Positions 47,344 through 58,420 of a stretch of 64,000 nt of DNA are shown here, one piece after another; positions within the stretch are counted from its first letter, which is position 1, and each line of letters opens with the position of its first letter. The notes under the pieces are model-generated. The model was not told the origin of the DNA, did no database searches, and saw nothing but the letters and a program-made list of their open reading frames with translations. The position numbers were made by a program, and so were the translations under genes. The DNA lies in assembly GCF_021869535.1 (NCBI RefSeq), contig NW_026262690.1, forward strand, positions 92,843,995-92,907,994, written 5' to 3'. The DNA is from Mytilus californianus (lineage: Eukaryota > Mollusca > Bivalvia > Mytilida > Mytilidae).

Positions 47344-49690
47344 AAAAAGGTCCGCAATCAGTGGTGCACAGTTAGTCCCCATTGGAATTCCGATAACCTG
47401 ACGATATACGGAATCTCCAAAGCGAACAAAAATGTTATCTAGTAAAAATTCAAGGGCATATATAGTATCAAAGCATGTCCAATTGACATAGTTTTTTTGT
47501 TTATTGCTACTAAAATGACCTAAAAGAGTTTGAACATATATATTCACATTCCGACTTTTTAAATGCCCATTTTATTAGGTGTGTGAATTTTTTTCTTAAT
47601 GAGAATGTGGGGCAATGTGGTATATAGGGTAGAAAAATCAAAACTTTGAACAGATTCAAAATCACCAATATATGCATGCAATTTATCAAGTACTTCCAAC
47701 GAGTTCTTGACACTCCAAAAGTAATTAATTCCACTATTTTCGAAGGCCTTATTTGAACAATTTATTATCAGGTTTTTGATTGTACCAAGTGTACTGGTAA
47801 GAAGAATAGACAATTTAGTAGTGGAACAATGGCTTGAAGACGAAATGAATCTATATTTGTAAGGTGTTTTGTGTAGCTTCGGAAGCCAATACATAGTTGG
47901 GACTTTCATTGTATTTGGTTCTGCTTGTAAAGCGGTAGCTAAAAGTTTATGTTTGTTACAGATGTCGTTTTCTGAAAATGGAGTCAGTTGGAATGTTGGT
48001 GAATTGGTGATTTCTTTTCTCAGAACCTCAATGTAAAATTTACGTCAAACAATAATAATATTATTAGCAGCTTTATCGGCCGGGACAAAAACAAATTCCT
48101 TGGCTAGTTCTTTTATTTTATGTTTGATACGAGAAATAGGTTTATTGTGGTTATTGTTAAGAGTAAAATGTTCTTTAAAATGTTGAATACGTATATCAAC
48201 TATGTTCATTACTGATTTAAAAAAAGAGTCCAAAGATTTTTTGTCAGCTTTTTCCCGTTTTATCCATTTCAAACAGTAAGTATGGAGTGAGTCGTGGATG
48301 ATATTACGACACTCATTCCAATTAATAATTGACGGGGGACGATATTTAGGTCCTTAACTGAGGAATGATTTTAACTCTCGGTCTTGAACGATGTTAAGAT
48401 CTCCTGTTATAACATGGGAAATGGGTCCATAAATGTATTCGGAATTACTGCAATTACATGAAGTAGGTGTATTTTCACTGATATTAACATCTTTACACAA
48501 TTGGCTATAATTAAACACAAATTTGCGGGTAGATATCTTGTAAATATAACAAATAAGAGGGAGCTCAGTATTATCAAAATATCCCGGAATTTGTTCTTTA
48601 ACAGAATGGTCGTTAAAAATACCGGCAATATTTACAAAATCAAAACCTTTATTGACATACTTTATTTTAATAAACTGTTTTTTATGATCTTCAGGGCGAT
48701 CAATTTTGGGAAAGAGTTTAGAATAACAATATGCCATTATAATTTGAACGATTTCATACTTAGGACTGCTATATGAAATTGTGTTGCAATCCTCTAAAAT
48801 TTTATTTAACTTATGAACCGGTAATGAACAGATCTTTGTTAACAGATAATGTCTGCCGTTGTTTTTTGAAATAGAAATTAGGTCCGAAATATTGGTATGA
48901 TTGGTCCGAAATTTTCTTTGATTGCGATTTTTTCTACGACCATGAGAACGGTTTTTACGAACAGTTTTAGAAACTATATCCAAAATGCCAACAGAGCCGG
49001 TTCTTGATACATTACCAATTCCCATGATATTATCATTAAGACCGAGAGGGTAGACTGTCTGTAATTTTTTAATCCAATTTAATTCAATTATTTTCCGCGA
49101 TCGTACAAACTTTGAATGAGAATCACCAGGCTGCTTATTTACTACTTCTAAAGGTTGAACTGCTAAGTATTTAATAGGATGATTGTGCTTCTTAAGGTGT
49201 TGATAAATGATACTTTTGAATTTATTGGGTCTTTTAAAACGATACAGATGTTCTTGAGTGCGTTTAGATAAATATCGTCCAGTTTCACCTACGTACTGAA
49301 TACCGCATCCCGGTTTGTTTCATGTGAGTAAATAAATTATACTGTTTGTTTTTCAAGTTATATCAGTTTCAAAATTTAAAGAAAATGTGCGACCATTAAA
49401 CGTGGACCTTACCGTATTGTTGGTGGAAAGACGGGGACATGTAAGTCATTTTTTGGCATGACACTTATCGATAGAAGGGTAACCACGATTTTTATTGTTA
49501 AAAATGTTAGCGATGGTAGTATTTTTAGATAAGCGATTTTGAAGATTGAGACGTGTAGATACCCTTTGAACGAGTTTAGTATTTAATATTTTTCCATTTC
49601 CAAGCTTCATATTTGTTTTTTGTTTGTGAATTATATTAGAAAGGAGTAAAGACTGGCGTCCAGAATATGAACCAGCATACAATGAATTAA
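47344..49690 (-). pseudogene. PLE A polyprotein N-terminal part: GIY-YIG endonuclease, CxC linker, RT
   Basis: One frame. The GIY-YIG domain at about 49360-49030 has SIIYLLT, QYVGETGRYLSKRTQEH and HLKKHNHPIKY, giving the YVG box, catalytic Arg and the His pair. A basic linker (RKNRSHGRRKNRNQRK) follows. Then SCNC (about 48440-48455) with EYIYGPISHVITGDLNIV is the CxC domain of Naiads. Then FVFVPADKAANN, VPTMYWLPKLHKTPYKYRFI and RT motif A FDFSTLYTTLPH, and finally IGIPMGTNCAPLIADLF up to the B insertion. Interruptions: TGA 49446-49448, TGA 49353-49355, TGA 49320-49322, TAA 48354-48356, TGA 48045-48047. There is one extra A in a poly-A run near 47590 and a one-base shift near 47515. The four TGA fall where the family has Cys; the TAA falls at a Lys-type position. 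Confidence 0.85.
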
Positions 49691-50568
49691 ATTATGTAAA
49701 AATGATAAATCTGTTCGGCTAAAGATGTCAAACGCTATCCGTATTAATTACCCGAAAAAGAAAGGGTATATCAGGGTAGCGACTGACGTCTGACTGAATA
49801 GTAGAATGGGGCTGAATATTGAAATACTACTTTTTGATAAATATTCCTAAAGTAATGAACTAGAGAAGTTCTCGCTCGGACACACACTCCATAATCTAGT
49901 ATATTATAAGAGCAGAAGCTTGTTTATAATCATAAGATAGTATCCAGAAGAAAATTTTTTAAAAAAAAGTCCTGTTTATCCGTATTTTACTTATAAATGG
50001 ACTTAGATTTTATGCCAGTTAACATTACATTCACTCTGCGGTTAAAGTTTTTCAAATTTTAATAACTTTCTTAAACTATCCTGGATTTGTACCACACTTG
50101 GACAGAAGCTTGTTTGTGATCATAAGATAGCATTCAAAAGTAAATTTTGTTAAAAAAAAAATCCTGTTTATCCGTATTTTACTTATAAATGGACTTAGTT
50201 TTTCTGCCAGTTAACATTACATTCACTCTGTGGTTAAAGTTTTTCAAATTTTAATAACTTTCTTAAACTATCCTGGATTTGTACCAAACTTTGACAGCTT
50301 GTTTATGATCAAAAGCTAGTATCTAGAAGGAAATTTTGTAAAAATTTATTTCCTGTTTTTCCGTATATTACTTATAAATGGACTTAGTTTTATTCCAGTT
50401 AACATTACGTACAGTCTGCAGTTAAAGTTTTTAAAACATTCTTGGATTTTTACCAAACTTGAACAGAACTTCTTAAAATCAAAAGGTAGTATCTAGAGGA
50501 AAATTTTTAATATTTTTTTCCTCATTTTTGTTGAGCCTGCGACTAACAGCAAAAGTAGGCAAGACACT

Positions 50569-50584
50569 GGGTTCCGCGGAACCC
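50569..50584. repeat. Perfect 16-bp palindrome
   Basis: GGGTTCCGCGGAACCC, self-complementary, at the right boundary of the 190-bp-repeat element. Terminal hairpins of this sort are known at the 3' ends of Helitron-like elements, usually next to a short conserved end, which I did not confirm. Confidence 0.8.
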
Positions 50585-50925
50585 TTACGAATTTTTGCTT
50601 TTATGGCAACTATTATACCAGTCTGAGATATAAATAAACTTGAAACAGCAAATGTTGACACGTAGACGAGACAGCCGTCATTGTTCGCTTCAATATATGA
50701 GTTATTGGCACTCAATTAAGATCGTTTTTCTGTTCTTATCCCCTCTCCAATTAGTTTTGCTAAAGGATACAATGTAACCCCTGATATGTACCACGACAAC
50801 GTTTTTGTAATGTTTAAAAAAAAGTTCAAATGCAAAGAAAAAAATGATGGAAGAAAGATTTACTCTTAAAATTTCATACTTAAATAAAAATGAAATATAA
50901 AAATTGGAAAACTGTTTGAGACGAT

Positions 50926-51500
50926 TATTTATTGATTTATTGATTGTTGGTTGCTTAACTTCCAGTGGCAAATATTTCATGAATGTTCATGACAAAAATA
51001 AGTTAACAATAAATACAATAGGTAGGTTTTGTAATAATAGAGGCCATCTGGGATGATGGTCGGGGAAATTTGGACTGCCACTGGACACTTAGGATATATT
51101 GGATAGAGACAGAAATTTTGCCTTGCAACAGGCCACCTACGGATCCCTCAAAGAGTTGTTGCAAGGGTTCTTAACGTGCAAAGAGCGTGGCACTTTCTGT
51201 ACACGAGGCATCGGATTTAACGTCCCCAATCTGACCGGACGTGGCTGCAAACTTTATACATCCCGCACAGCCAAACGGACGCCCCACTTTGGCAAGCGTT
51301 TTTCTGCCAGTCGGAAAAAGACCAAGTGACCATATTTCTATTCCCCAGTCACCCTTGGGTGACGATTATTTACTGAAACCAAATGACTATACGTCACTAA
51401 ATGAAGCTGATTAATTAACTGCTCCTTTATGTCCAGTGGCAAATATGTCATGCATATTTACGACGAGATGCAAAGTGGATCAACCTGAGGCAAATGCTTA
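50926..51500 (+). repeat. Interspersed repeat family G
   Basis: 'tgattgttggttgcttaact', 'cagtggcaaatatttcatga' and a body with 'ccttgcaacaggccacctac' and 'tctgaccggacgtggctgc'. The start unit recurs at 51410-51475 ('aactgctcctttatgtccagtggcaaatatgtcatgc') and at 55160-55235. The 76-codon frame at 51099-51329 is internal to the repeat, has no recognised domain and is not called a gene. Confidence 0.6.
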
Positions 51501-51504
51501 CAAT

Positions 51505-53969
51505 TTTAAAGTGGTACTTTTTACAATAAGGCTAGAAGTAAAACGTATGCCGAAAAAAGAATACAGTTGAATCATGATCGAAGTCGTAAGCTAAGCTATA
51601 AGCCCTCCTTCCCTCTTTTTTCTCCACGGTAGACGAATGCCAAAAAAACAAAACGTCATGAATTTACAAACAATAACGGCCACTATAAGTAAATGAGATA
51701 TGGACTTTTTTATTTAAATAAATTCCTATTCCAGCCAACATCTCTCGGTTCGGGGCAGGTTAGTATTTCCACCAATTGATTATTGAACGGAGATATTAAA
51801 GCAACCAAAAGCACTTTGAATCAAAAATTTTCAAAAATTGTAAATTATGGTATTTTGCTGGGTGTTATTTCCCGATCCCCTGATTTTAAGAGGGCGTATC
51901 TAATTAGTCATGCCCGATTAACTTTAAGTAAATTGAACCTCAACTTAAAGACCTACACCGGGTATTTAAGTTCGAGGTACAATAAGTAGACAATAGAAAT
52001 CCTTTGTGAAATGAGATCGTCCCAGGTATTATTATAGATAATTATTTTGCGTTGAATAACAATGAAAAATGCACGAGCAGGTTTGTAAGAGAAAAAAATA
52101 CTCCCACATTGTGATCATTAAAGAGTAACCTACTATTTATTCAATGCATAGGATTTGTTTGTGAAAAGAGTTCCGGACGTTGAAAAAAAAATCATTTTTT
52201 TAACTGGATAATTTTCACATGGATCATCGTTTGAATCATTCAGTCATCCAGAGAACTCATATGATTAGTTTGCCTTGGATATTCCAGTACTACACAACTC
52301 AATTGCCTCTATTTATGTATATATCTTTATGTATATCTACTTAATTAAAAGACTTTTCTGTTTGTATAATGCTTTTATGTAAAGGGGAAACTGTTACGCG
52401 TGTGTGTGATCCTTTTTGTCTCTTTGACCAACGTTAGTTAGTCATAAACTAAATTGCAGTAGTCGTCGATATATCATTCTTGTATCACACGAATTTGGGT
52501 CTTTTACTTACAAAACTTAATTTCTTGTAACGTATTTTATTGTTGAAGAATGAATGTTGCCCGCTTTTTAAATTTTTTTGTCGTTTGTTTATGTCTCATT
52601 GACATACAACCGGATCCTCTTTTCTTCATATTTAAAAACATACAAGATGACATCAATGAGGACAAAGTTGATATATAAACTGCCGTCAATTATTGTGTGT
52701 GTGTGTAAATTGGGCCGTTTAAAAAAATGATTTGATTCTAAAAAAAAATTGAAAAGGAAAAAAAATACTTTGTTTCAGAAAAAAGAGGAAAAAAACTAAT
52801 GGATTTACGTTCAAAATTAGGGACGAAAAAAATACGACACTAAGATTAAAAAAGTAATGAGAAAAAACAGCCCCCCCCCCCTTTTCACAAAAAAAAAAAC
52901 CCAACACACACACACTCAGAAGAGGAAGAATAGTCGGTGCATAATCATTCTGCTCCCAAGGGGTTTTCACAAGTATAGTAGTTAGCAGAAAAGTTCTAGT
53001 TTCCAAATTACACCAAACTATACAATTTAACTACTAGTATTTCGTGATGTAAAAGCAAATTTCATAAGGCTTGGTCCAAATAGCTTTTCACTGTCTAATA
53101 TCTTGCAAGAACGACAAAGACCGTACGAAAGTATATTTTGTCTATGTTTTGTAATTGCACAACTATTGAAAGTTGATCATGCATTCGTTCTAAAATGAAA
53201 TTTTACGCAAGATAAAAGTTAAAAGATACTAAGTGAAAAAATTAGACAACCGCAATGGGTTAAACGCTTTGACGTCCGAAAAAGATAATAGCCAACACAT
53301 ACATTGTGACTTTTAAAGCTAGTTAAATTAATTTTTATGTTTAAAAAACGTGCGATATCATAATTTTTTTTATCAAAATATAACAAAAACGCAAGTAAAG
53401 AACGTTTAAATATTCAATATTAATCAAACCACAAAGGTTATTCCTGTACTAGTTTTTCTAATTATTTGATTTATGCGTTGAGAACCTTTGGTGACCCCAC
53501 AGTTTAAATTCTATAATAAATACGACGTGATAAGTGGGCGTTACAGACGAACGTTCACCTAATTAAATCCAGTCAATGGGAGACTTGAGCGCGCCAAAAA
53601 ATTGTCTCGTCCACACTGTTATGAAAACGATACTATATTTGCCTTCGGGTTTATATAATCCGTTCATCCTATTTCGATTCTTCAAAATTTAAGAGTCTAT
53701 CTTATATTGAGGTAAATTATATGGTCTTAATTCCAAATACCGTTTAAATTCCTAACATCACTGAAGAGACATTAATTGTCGAAATCCGGATATGGTGACA
53801 AATTTTTGCACCTCATGTTGTCGGTATACCAACTTTTCCGCAAGTTTATTGTGTTTGGTTTGGTATTAAATTAATAATTAAGATCAATTTCGTTACATCT
53901 GGTGATCCGTTTATTTGGCAATCGCGGTTTTTATCCAACGAAATCATAGGTTTGAACGTTGTTTAGACT

Positions 53970-54006
<37 letters not shown>

Positions 54007-55150
54007 TGTGTATATATCGCAAAATGCATTTTTGAGTTCAGCCTTTGCAGATATTTAAATATTTAAGACAAGATCTCAAAATGATGCTATTTCGACAGTT
54101 TTTGCAGTTTTGCACTAATTTAAAGAAGTTTGAAGCCTCAATGCAAATATGTGAGACTAAATTCAAAACTATGAATGCTGATATCTCTTAGACTTATGTC
54201 TAATAAATACCCGAATGATTTATTTGGCAGATTTATAATACTTTTTGATTTTCGAATCCAAGGGAAAGAAAGTCGGAATTGGTTCAAATAGACCAAATAT
54301 ATTCAATAAGTGTTTTTGAACAGACACCGACAAGATATAAATGTATTTTGCAATCATACAAAATTATATTCAAAGACCACATTCTGTTGGATTTTATACT
54401 TAACGTATAAAATCATCTGACAACAGAAATACGCAGAACAAGTCAAAAGGATTGGGTGATGTACGTGACAAAGTAGAATTTAAGGTATGTAAATGCCACT
54501 TTTTGTCATGTTTATGATATTGTATGTTCAGAGTATCAATAACGTACCTGGTCACAGTGTTGAATTATTCCCTGATATAAGTTAGTATGTCGATGAATAA
54601 GCTTTTTGACGTAGGACTGTTGCTTATCTTTTTGGGAAATTGTGAACTTTTTTTTTCTATAACTATTGTACAAATCTATAATTATCTAATGTTGTTGTTG
54701 CATGTCTTTATATCTATATATTATATCATATTAAATTTAGGAGAGGACTATCTAAGTTGTGATAACTTGTGTCTGATCCTTTTAGTTATATGTAATAATA
54801 TATTAAATGTGTTTAAATGAATTATTTACTCTATAATTTACGACTTATAGAGATTTAGTCTACAGGAGCTTAGACCACGGAACCTTTTTATCTATTATGT
54901 TGGTGCGTTTAAGATTTATGGTATTTCTGATAAGGTTCTTTTTTAGTTTTCTTCATTTTATGTGTTCCTACAATGATAATAGTTGAAACGTGAATACATT
55001 CCACTCTTTTGATGGCATGTGAAAATACTACAATTGAAGGATGGTTAGAATATGAGCAAAACTCTATTAATATGGAAAAATAAAACTTACGTAATAGAGA
55101 ATTGCTACTGAATTTAAAACGGTTGTGCGTTAGATTTTGTTAACAGATGG
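51505..55150. other. Intergenic DNA
   Basis: No gene recognised. It contains a C11 run at 52871-52881 and an (AT)n microsatellite at 53973-54004. The region 52550-52625 has a 'tatgtctcattgacatac' word of repeat family C style. Confidence 0.45.
53973..54004 (+). repeat. (AT)n microsatellite
   Basis: Sixteen uninterrupted AT dinucleotides. Such tracts are reported insertion targets of Naiad-type PLEs, but none is inserted here. Confidence 0.95.
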
Positions 55151-55154
55151 TATG

Positions 55155-55240
55155 CATTATTGATTAATTGATTGATTGCTGTTTCACGCTCGGCGGCAAA
55201 TATTACATACAGATTTAGGACGATAACATGAGATACGAAT
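55155..55240 (+). repeat. Repeat family G fragment
   Basis: 'ttgattgattgctgtttcac ... ggcggcaaatattacataca ... aggacgataacatgag' matches the start of the repeat at 50926. Confidence 0.55.
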
Positions 55241-55244
55241 GTTC

Positions 55245-56520
55245 CCTGTTTTGTACTATAGACAATGTCTGTCTAAATAAGTCGTATATTTACGCGCCCG
55301 CGCACTAGACAATGTGTACAGGACGATACACCACCCTTCTCAGAAACAGTTTTCTTACTCCGAATCAACGATTCTTTTGTTTTTCGCTCAAATGGTTAGT
55401 TTTTTAGCAGTGGCATATGCCAATTTTTAAATACTAGTCGGGGACAAGATGTGTGGACTGGTAAAATATGTAACAACGTTCCATGTTAGTATCTGAACAA
55501 GAGGACTGACAAGTTATATTTTCCTACGCATCAAAAATTTGAATGTAATTGTAAATATAAATAGCAAATTATTCACAACTATTTTTCTGTTTCCTTACAT
55601 CTATTTTGATCAAGTTTATGATACATGATTGATGCTTTAAGATTTTTGAAATTGTTTAAAGAATGACATTTATTCAAATTTAAATAATACCGCATTTCTT
55701 AGATTATCAGACTTGTCACGTATGAATTGAAGGTGTGTGGTATACATCAATGAGACAGAAATTAAACGACGCAAGTTAACACAAAAAAGACATCTAGCGG
55801 TCTTCAATGATTATTCAACAAAAACAGGTGTCAAACTCTCAATCGCCTTATATCACCATACAACCGACCTATGTATCATTTATTTTAAAACTCGACGGAT
55901 ACGATCGCACATTGCTGTATACTTAAAGAATGTGTCGAGAAGTCTGTATTCAATTCATTTTAGTTTCTCTTTAATAAAAAAAAAAAACTATTGAACGAAC
56001 CGTTCTATTTTATATTTTTGCCTTAACGGACATTTGTAGCGATACAAAATGAATGTTGTTTTTGTCTTGTCTTTCATCTAAAAACTGACAGGATGTTTTG
56101 TATGAAGTGATAATGTGATGTTCCCCGACTAGTTATAATCACAGATCGTCCTATTTCAGCAACCAATTAAGATATAAGCTGACAAGTAATATTTGTATGA
56201 TATCGAGCTTTTAAATATATTTGACCATTGTCATTGTAATTTCCTTTCTGTTACCGTTTGATATAAAATGCAAACGGAGATTTAGGGTACATCATGTACT
56301 GACAAATTTAAGGACCGTTTATGATGTATCATTTCCGCCAAGGGCTATAGCTCGTAAATTTTCTTTCCTACACATTACTGCTTCAAATTAAGTCTTGAAA
56401 ATTACACATACTATCTATGAACTATTTTCTTTTGTTTTATTTTCATATTAAAAATTCGTTTGAGGTTAACAAAAGAGAATTAAAAAAACAGTATAACATA
56501 TATGAAAACGTTCTGTATAG
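55245..56520. other. Intergenic DNA
   Basis: No gene recognised. The open stretch at 55737-55994 carries no family signature or splice context. Confidence 0.4.
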
Positions 56521-56524
56521 CTTA

Positions 56525-56640
56525 CTATACGGTATGTGTATTGCTTATTGTTGAAGGTCATACAGTGACTTTATGTTGCCTATATCAACGTTATCTAGTT
56601 TGGTGGATAGCTGTCTCATTGAAACTCATACTCGAGCATC
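56525..56640 (+). repeat. Family C terminal fragment
   Basis: 'acggtatgtgtattgctta', 'ttgttgaaggtcatacagtg', 'ggtggatagctgtctcattg' in the order of repeat family C. Confidence 0.6.
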
Positions 56641-56664
56641 TTGTTATTTTTATATCATAATCAT

Positions 56665-57000
56665 TTACTATCCCATCAAACTTGAGATAAAGGATACAAC
56701 AGATACAGTTATGTCTGCCTCATATCTTGACTTAAATCTAGAAATTGACAATGAGGGTCGGTTGAAAACAAAAATTTACGACAAAAGAGACAATTTCACT
56801 TCCCAATTGTGAACTTTCCATTTCTATGTAGCAACATTCCAGCAGCACCTCCTTATGGAGTATACACAAGAGAGCTATTAAACTTTTTTATTTATTACTG
56901 TTGTTTGTCTTTTGGTCTTTTTCTTTTTATTTGACATGGCGTTGTCAGTTAATTTTATGAATTTGGATGTCCTTTTGGTATCTTTCGCCTCTCTTGAGTC
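56665..57000 (+). mobile_element. PLE family B 3' part, internally deleted
   Basis: Encodes YPIKLEIKDTTDTVMSASYL and then the KIYDKRD block. It then jumps from 'ccttatggagtatacac' to the T-rich 3' region and ends 'ttttggtatctttcgcctctcttgag'. It directly precedes the 540-bp tandem array. Confidence 0.8.
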
Positions 57001-57002
57001 AT

Positions 57003-58420
57003 TTCAATAATATGCATAAATTAAAACAATACACCAATCTCGAGTAGTTTTCAATGAACGAGTAATACCGGTTGACCCGAGGTCAATATGTGAAAACGAC
57101 GTCATCGAACAATAAGTTCTCACTGTGACATAATAACATATGGAGTATATATCTCCCAGTTGATACGATATTCCGGGGCTTGTATTTCCTATCATGATTC
57201 CCGTGATAGTGGGTTGCTGCTCTCAAGGAAGCTATTAAACCAAGAGTTCCAAGTGGTGAAGTTGAAATCATTCCTTATCAAATTTACGGACGTCATCACG
57301 AGTTGATGGAGCAACACGACGGGTGCCACATGTGGAGCAGGATCTGATTAATCTTCCGGAGCACCTGATATCATCCCCGGTTTTTATGGTGGGGTCCGTA
57401 TTGCTCAGTTTTTAGTTTTCTATTTTGTGTTTTGTGTACTGTTGTTTGTCTTTTGTTCTTTTTTTTTGCCATGTCGTTGTCAGTTTATTTTCGACTTATA
57501 AATTTGGATGTCCCTTTGGTATCTTTCGCCTCTCTTGAGTCATTTCGATAATATGCATAAATTAAAACAGTACACCAATCTCGAGTAGTTTTTAATGAAC
57601 AGGTTATACCGGTTGACTTGTGGTCAATATGTGTAAACGACGTCATCGAACGATAAGTTCTCACTGTGACGTAATAACATATGGAGTATATATCTCCCAG
57701 TTGATACGATATTCCGGGGCTTGTATTTCCTATCACGATTTCCGTGATAGTGGGTTGCTGCTCTCAAGGAAGCTATTAAACCAAGAGTTCCAAGTGGTGA
57801 ATTTGAAATCATTCCTTAGCAAATTTACGGACGCCATCACGAGTTGGTTGAGCAACACGACGGGTGCCACATGTGGAACAGGATCTGATTAATCTTCCGG
57901 AGCACCTGATATCATCCCCGGTTTTTTGGTGGGGTCCGTTTGCTCAGTTTTTAGTTTTCTATTTTGTGTTTTGTGTACTGTTGTTTGTCTTTTGTTGTTC
58001 TTTTTTTTTACATGGCATTGTCAGTTTATTTTATGAATTTGGATGTCCCTTTGGTATCTTTCGCCTCTCTTGAGTCATTTCGATAATATGCATAAATTAA
58101 AACAATACACCAATCTCGAGTAGTTTTTAATGAACAGGTTATATCGGTTGACCCGAGGTCAATATGAGTAAACGACGTCATCTAGCAATAAGTTCTCACT
58201 GTGACGTAATAAAATTTGGAGTATATATCTCCCAGTTGATACGATATTCCGGGGCTTGTATTTCCTATCATGATTTCCGTGATAGCGGGTTGCTGGTCTC
58301 AAGGAAGCTATTAAACCAAGAGTTCCAAGTGGTAAAGTTGAAATCATTCCTTCGTAAACTGACGGACGCCATCACGAGTTGGTCAAGCAATCAGTGTAAA
58401 CGACGTCATCGAATAACATA
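57003..58420 (+). repeat. 540-bp tandem array built from PLE B 3' ends
   Basis: The word 'atgcataaattaaaaca' starts units at 57012, 57553 and 58088 (periods 541 and 535). Each unit has about 110 bp of non-PLE sequence ('ccaatctcgagtagttttt', 'acgacgtcatc'), then a PLE B fragment from 'tatggagtatatatctccc' (YGVYISQLIRYS) through 'cgggtgccacatgtgg' to 'ggtatctttcgcctctcttgag'. Two full units and one partial unit are present. The third breaks off in the RT thumb region, and 'cagtgtaaacgacgtcatcgaat' then restarts at 58393. Confidence 0.85.

Larger units (their letters stand above)
44724..49912 (-). mobile_element. Naiad-type Penelope-like element (family A), with family B insertion
   Basis: Read on the minus strand: a 5' region (49912-49690), then one frame from about 49682 to 47559 with an N-terminal GIY-YIG endonuclease, a CxC linker and the RT fingers/palm. 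After the family B insertion (47343-46103) the palm and thumb resume to the TAA at 45364-45366. A 640-bp 3' UTR holds a SECIS candidate and ends '...ccatttccattctcaatttta'. The word CAGAA at 44719-44723 and 49913-49917 may be a 5-bp target duplication. The endonuclease-first order is the published hallmark of Naiad/Chlamys PLEs. Stops and frameshifts show this copy is inactive. Confidence 0.85.
44335..50590 (+). mobile_element. Composite: 190-bp-repeat element interrupted by nested PLEs
   Basis: The left boundary sequence (44340-44400: 'catttttgtcgagccagcga', hairpin GCGACTTTTGTCGC, then GTCGTCGTCG simple sequence) and right boundary (50515-50590: 'catttttgttgagcctgcga', then a perfect 16-bp palindrome) enclose direct repeats of about 190 bp. 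Units start with 'ctctgtggttaaagttttt' at 44456, 44650, 50034, 50226 and 50414 (last diverged). PLE A splits the second unit: the unit stops at 'ggacagaa' (44723) and resumes at 'cagaagcttg' (49913). The layout of internal tandem repeats and a terminal hairpin resembles bivalve 'pearl' or Helentron-associated non-autonomous elements. That assignment is inference. Confidence 0.65.

Noticed and set aside
46408..47547. A single 379-codon frame with two RT motif B blocks, as if a double reverse transcriptase
   Set aside because: The first block belongs to PLE A and the rest to a truncated PLE B. The A frame resumes at 46102, so this is a fusion made by insertion.
51099..51329. 76-codon basic, Cys-containing open frame
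   Set aside because: It lies inside interspersed repeat family G and has no splice or family support.
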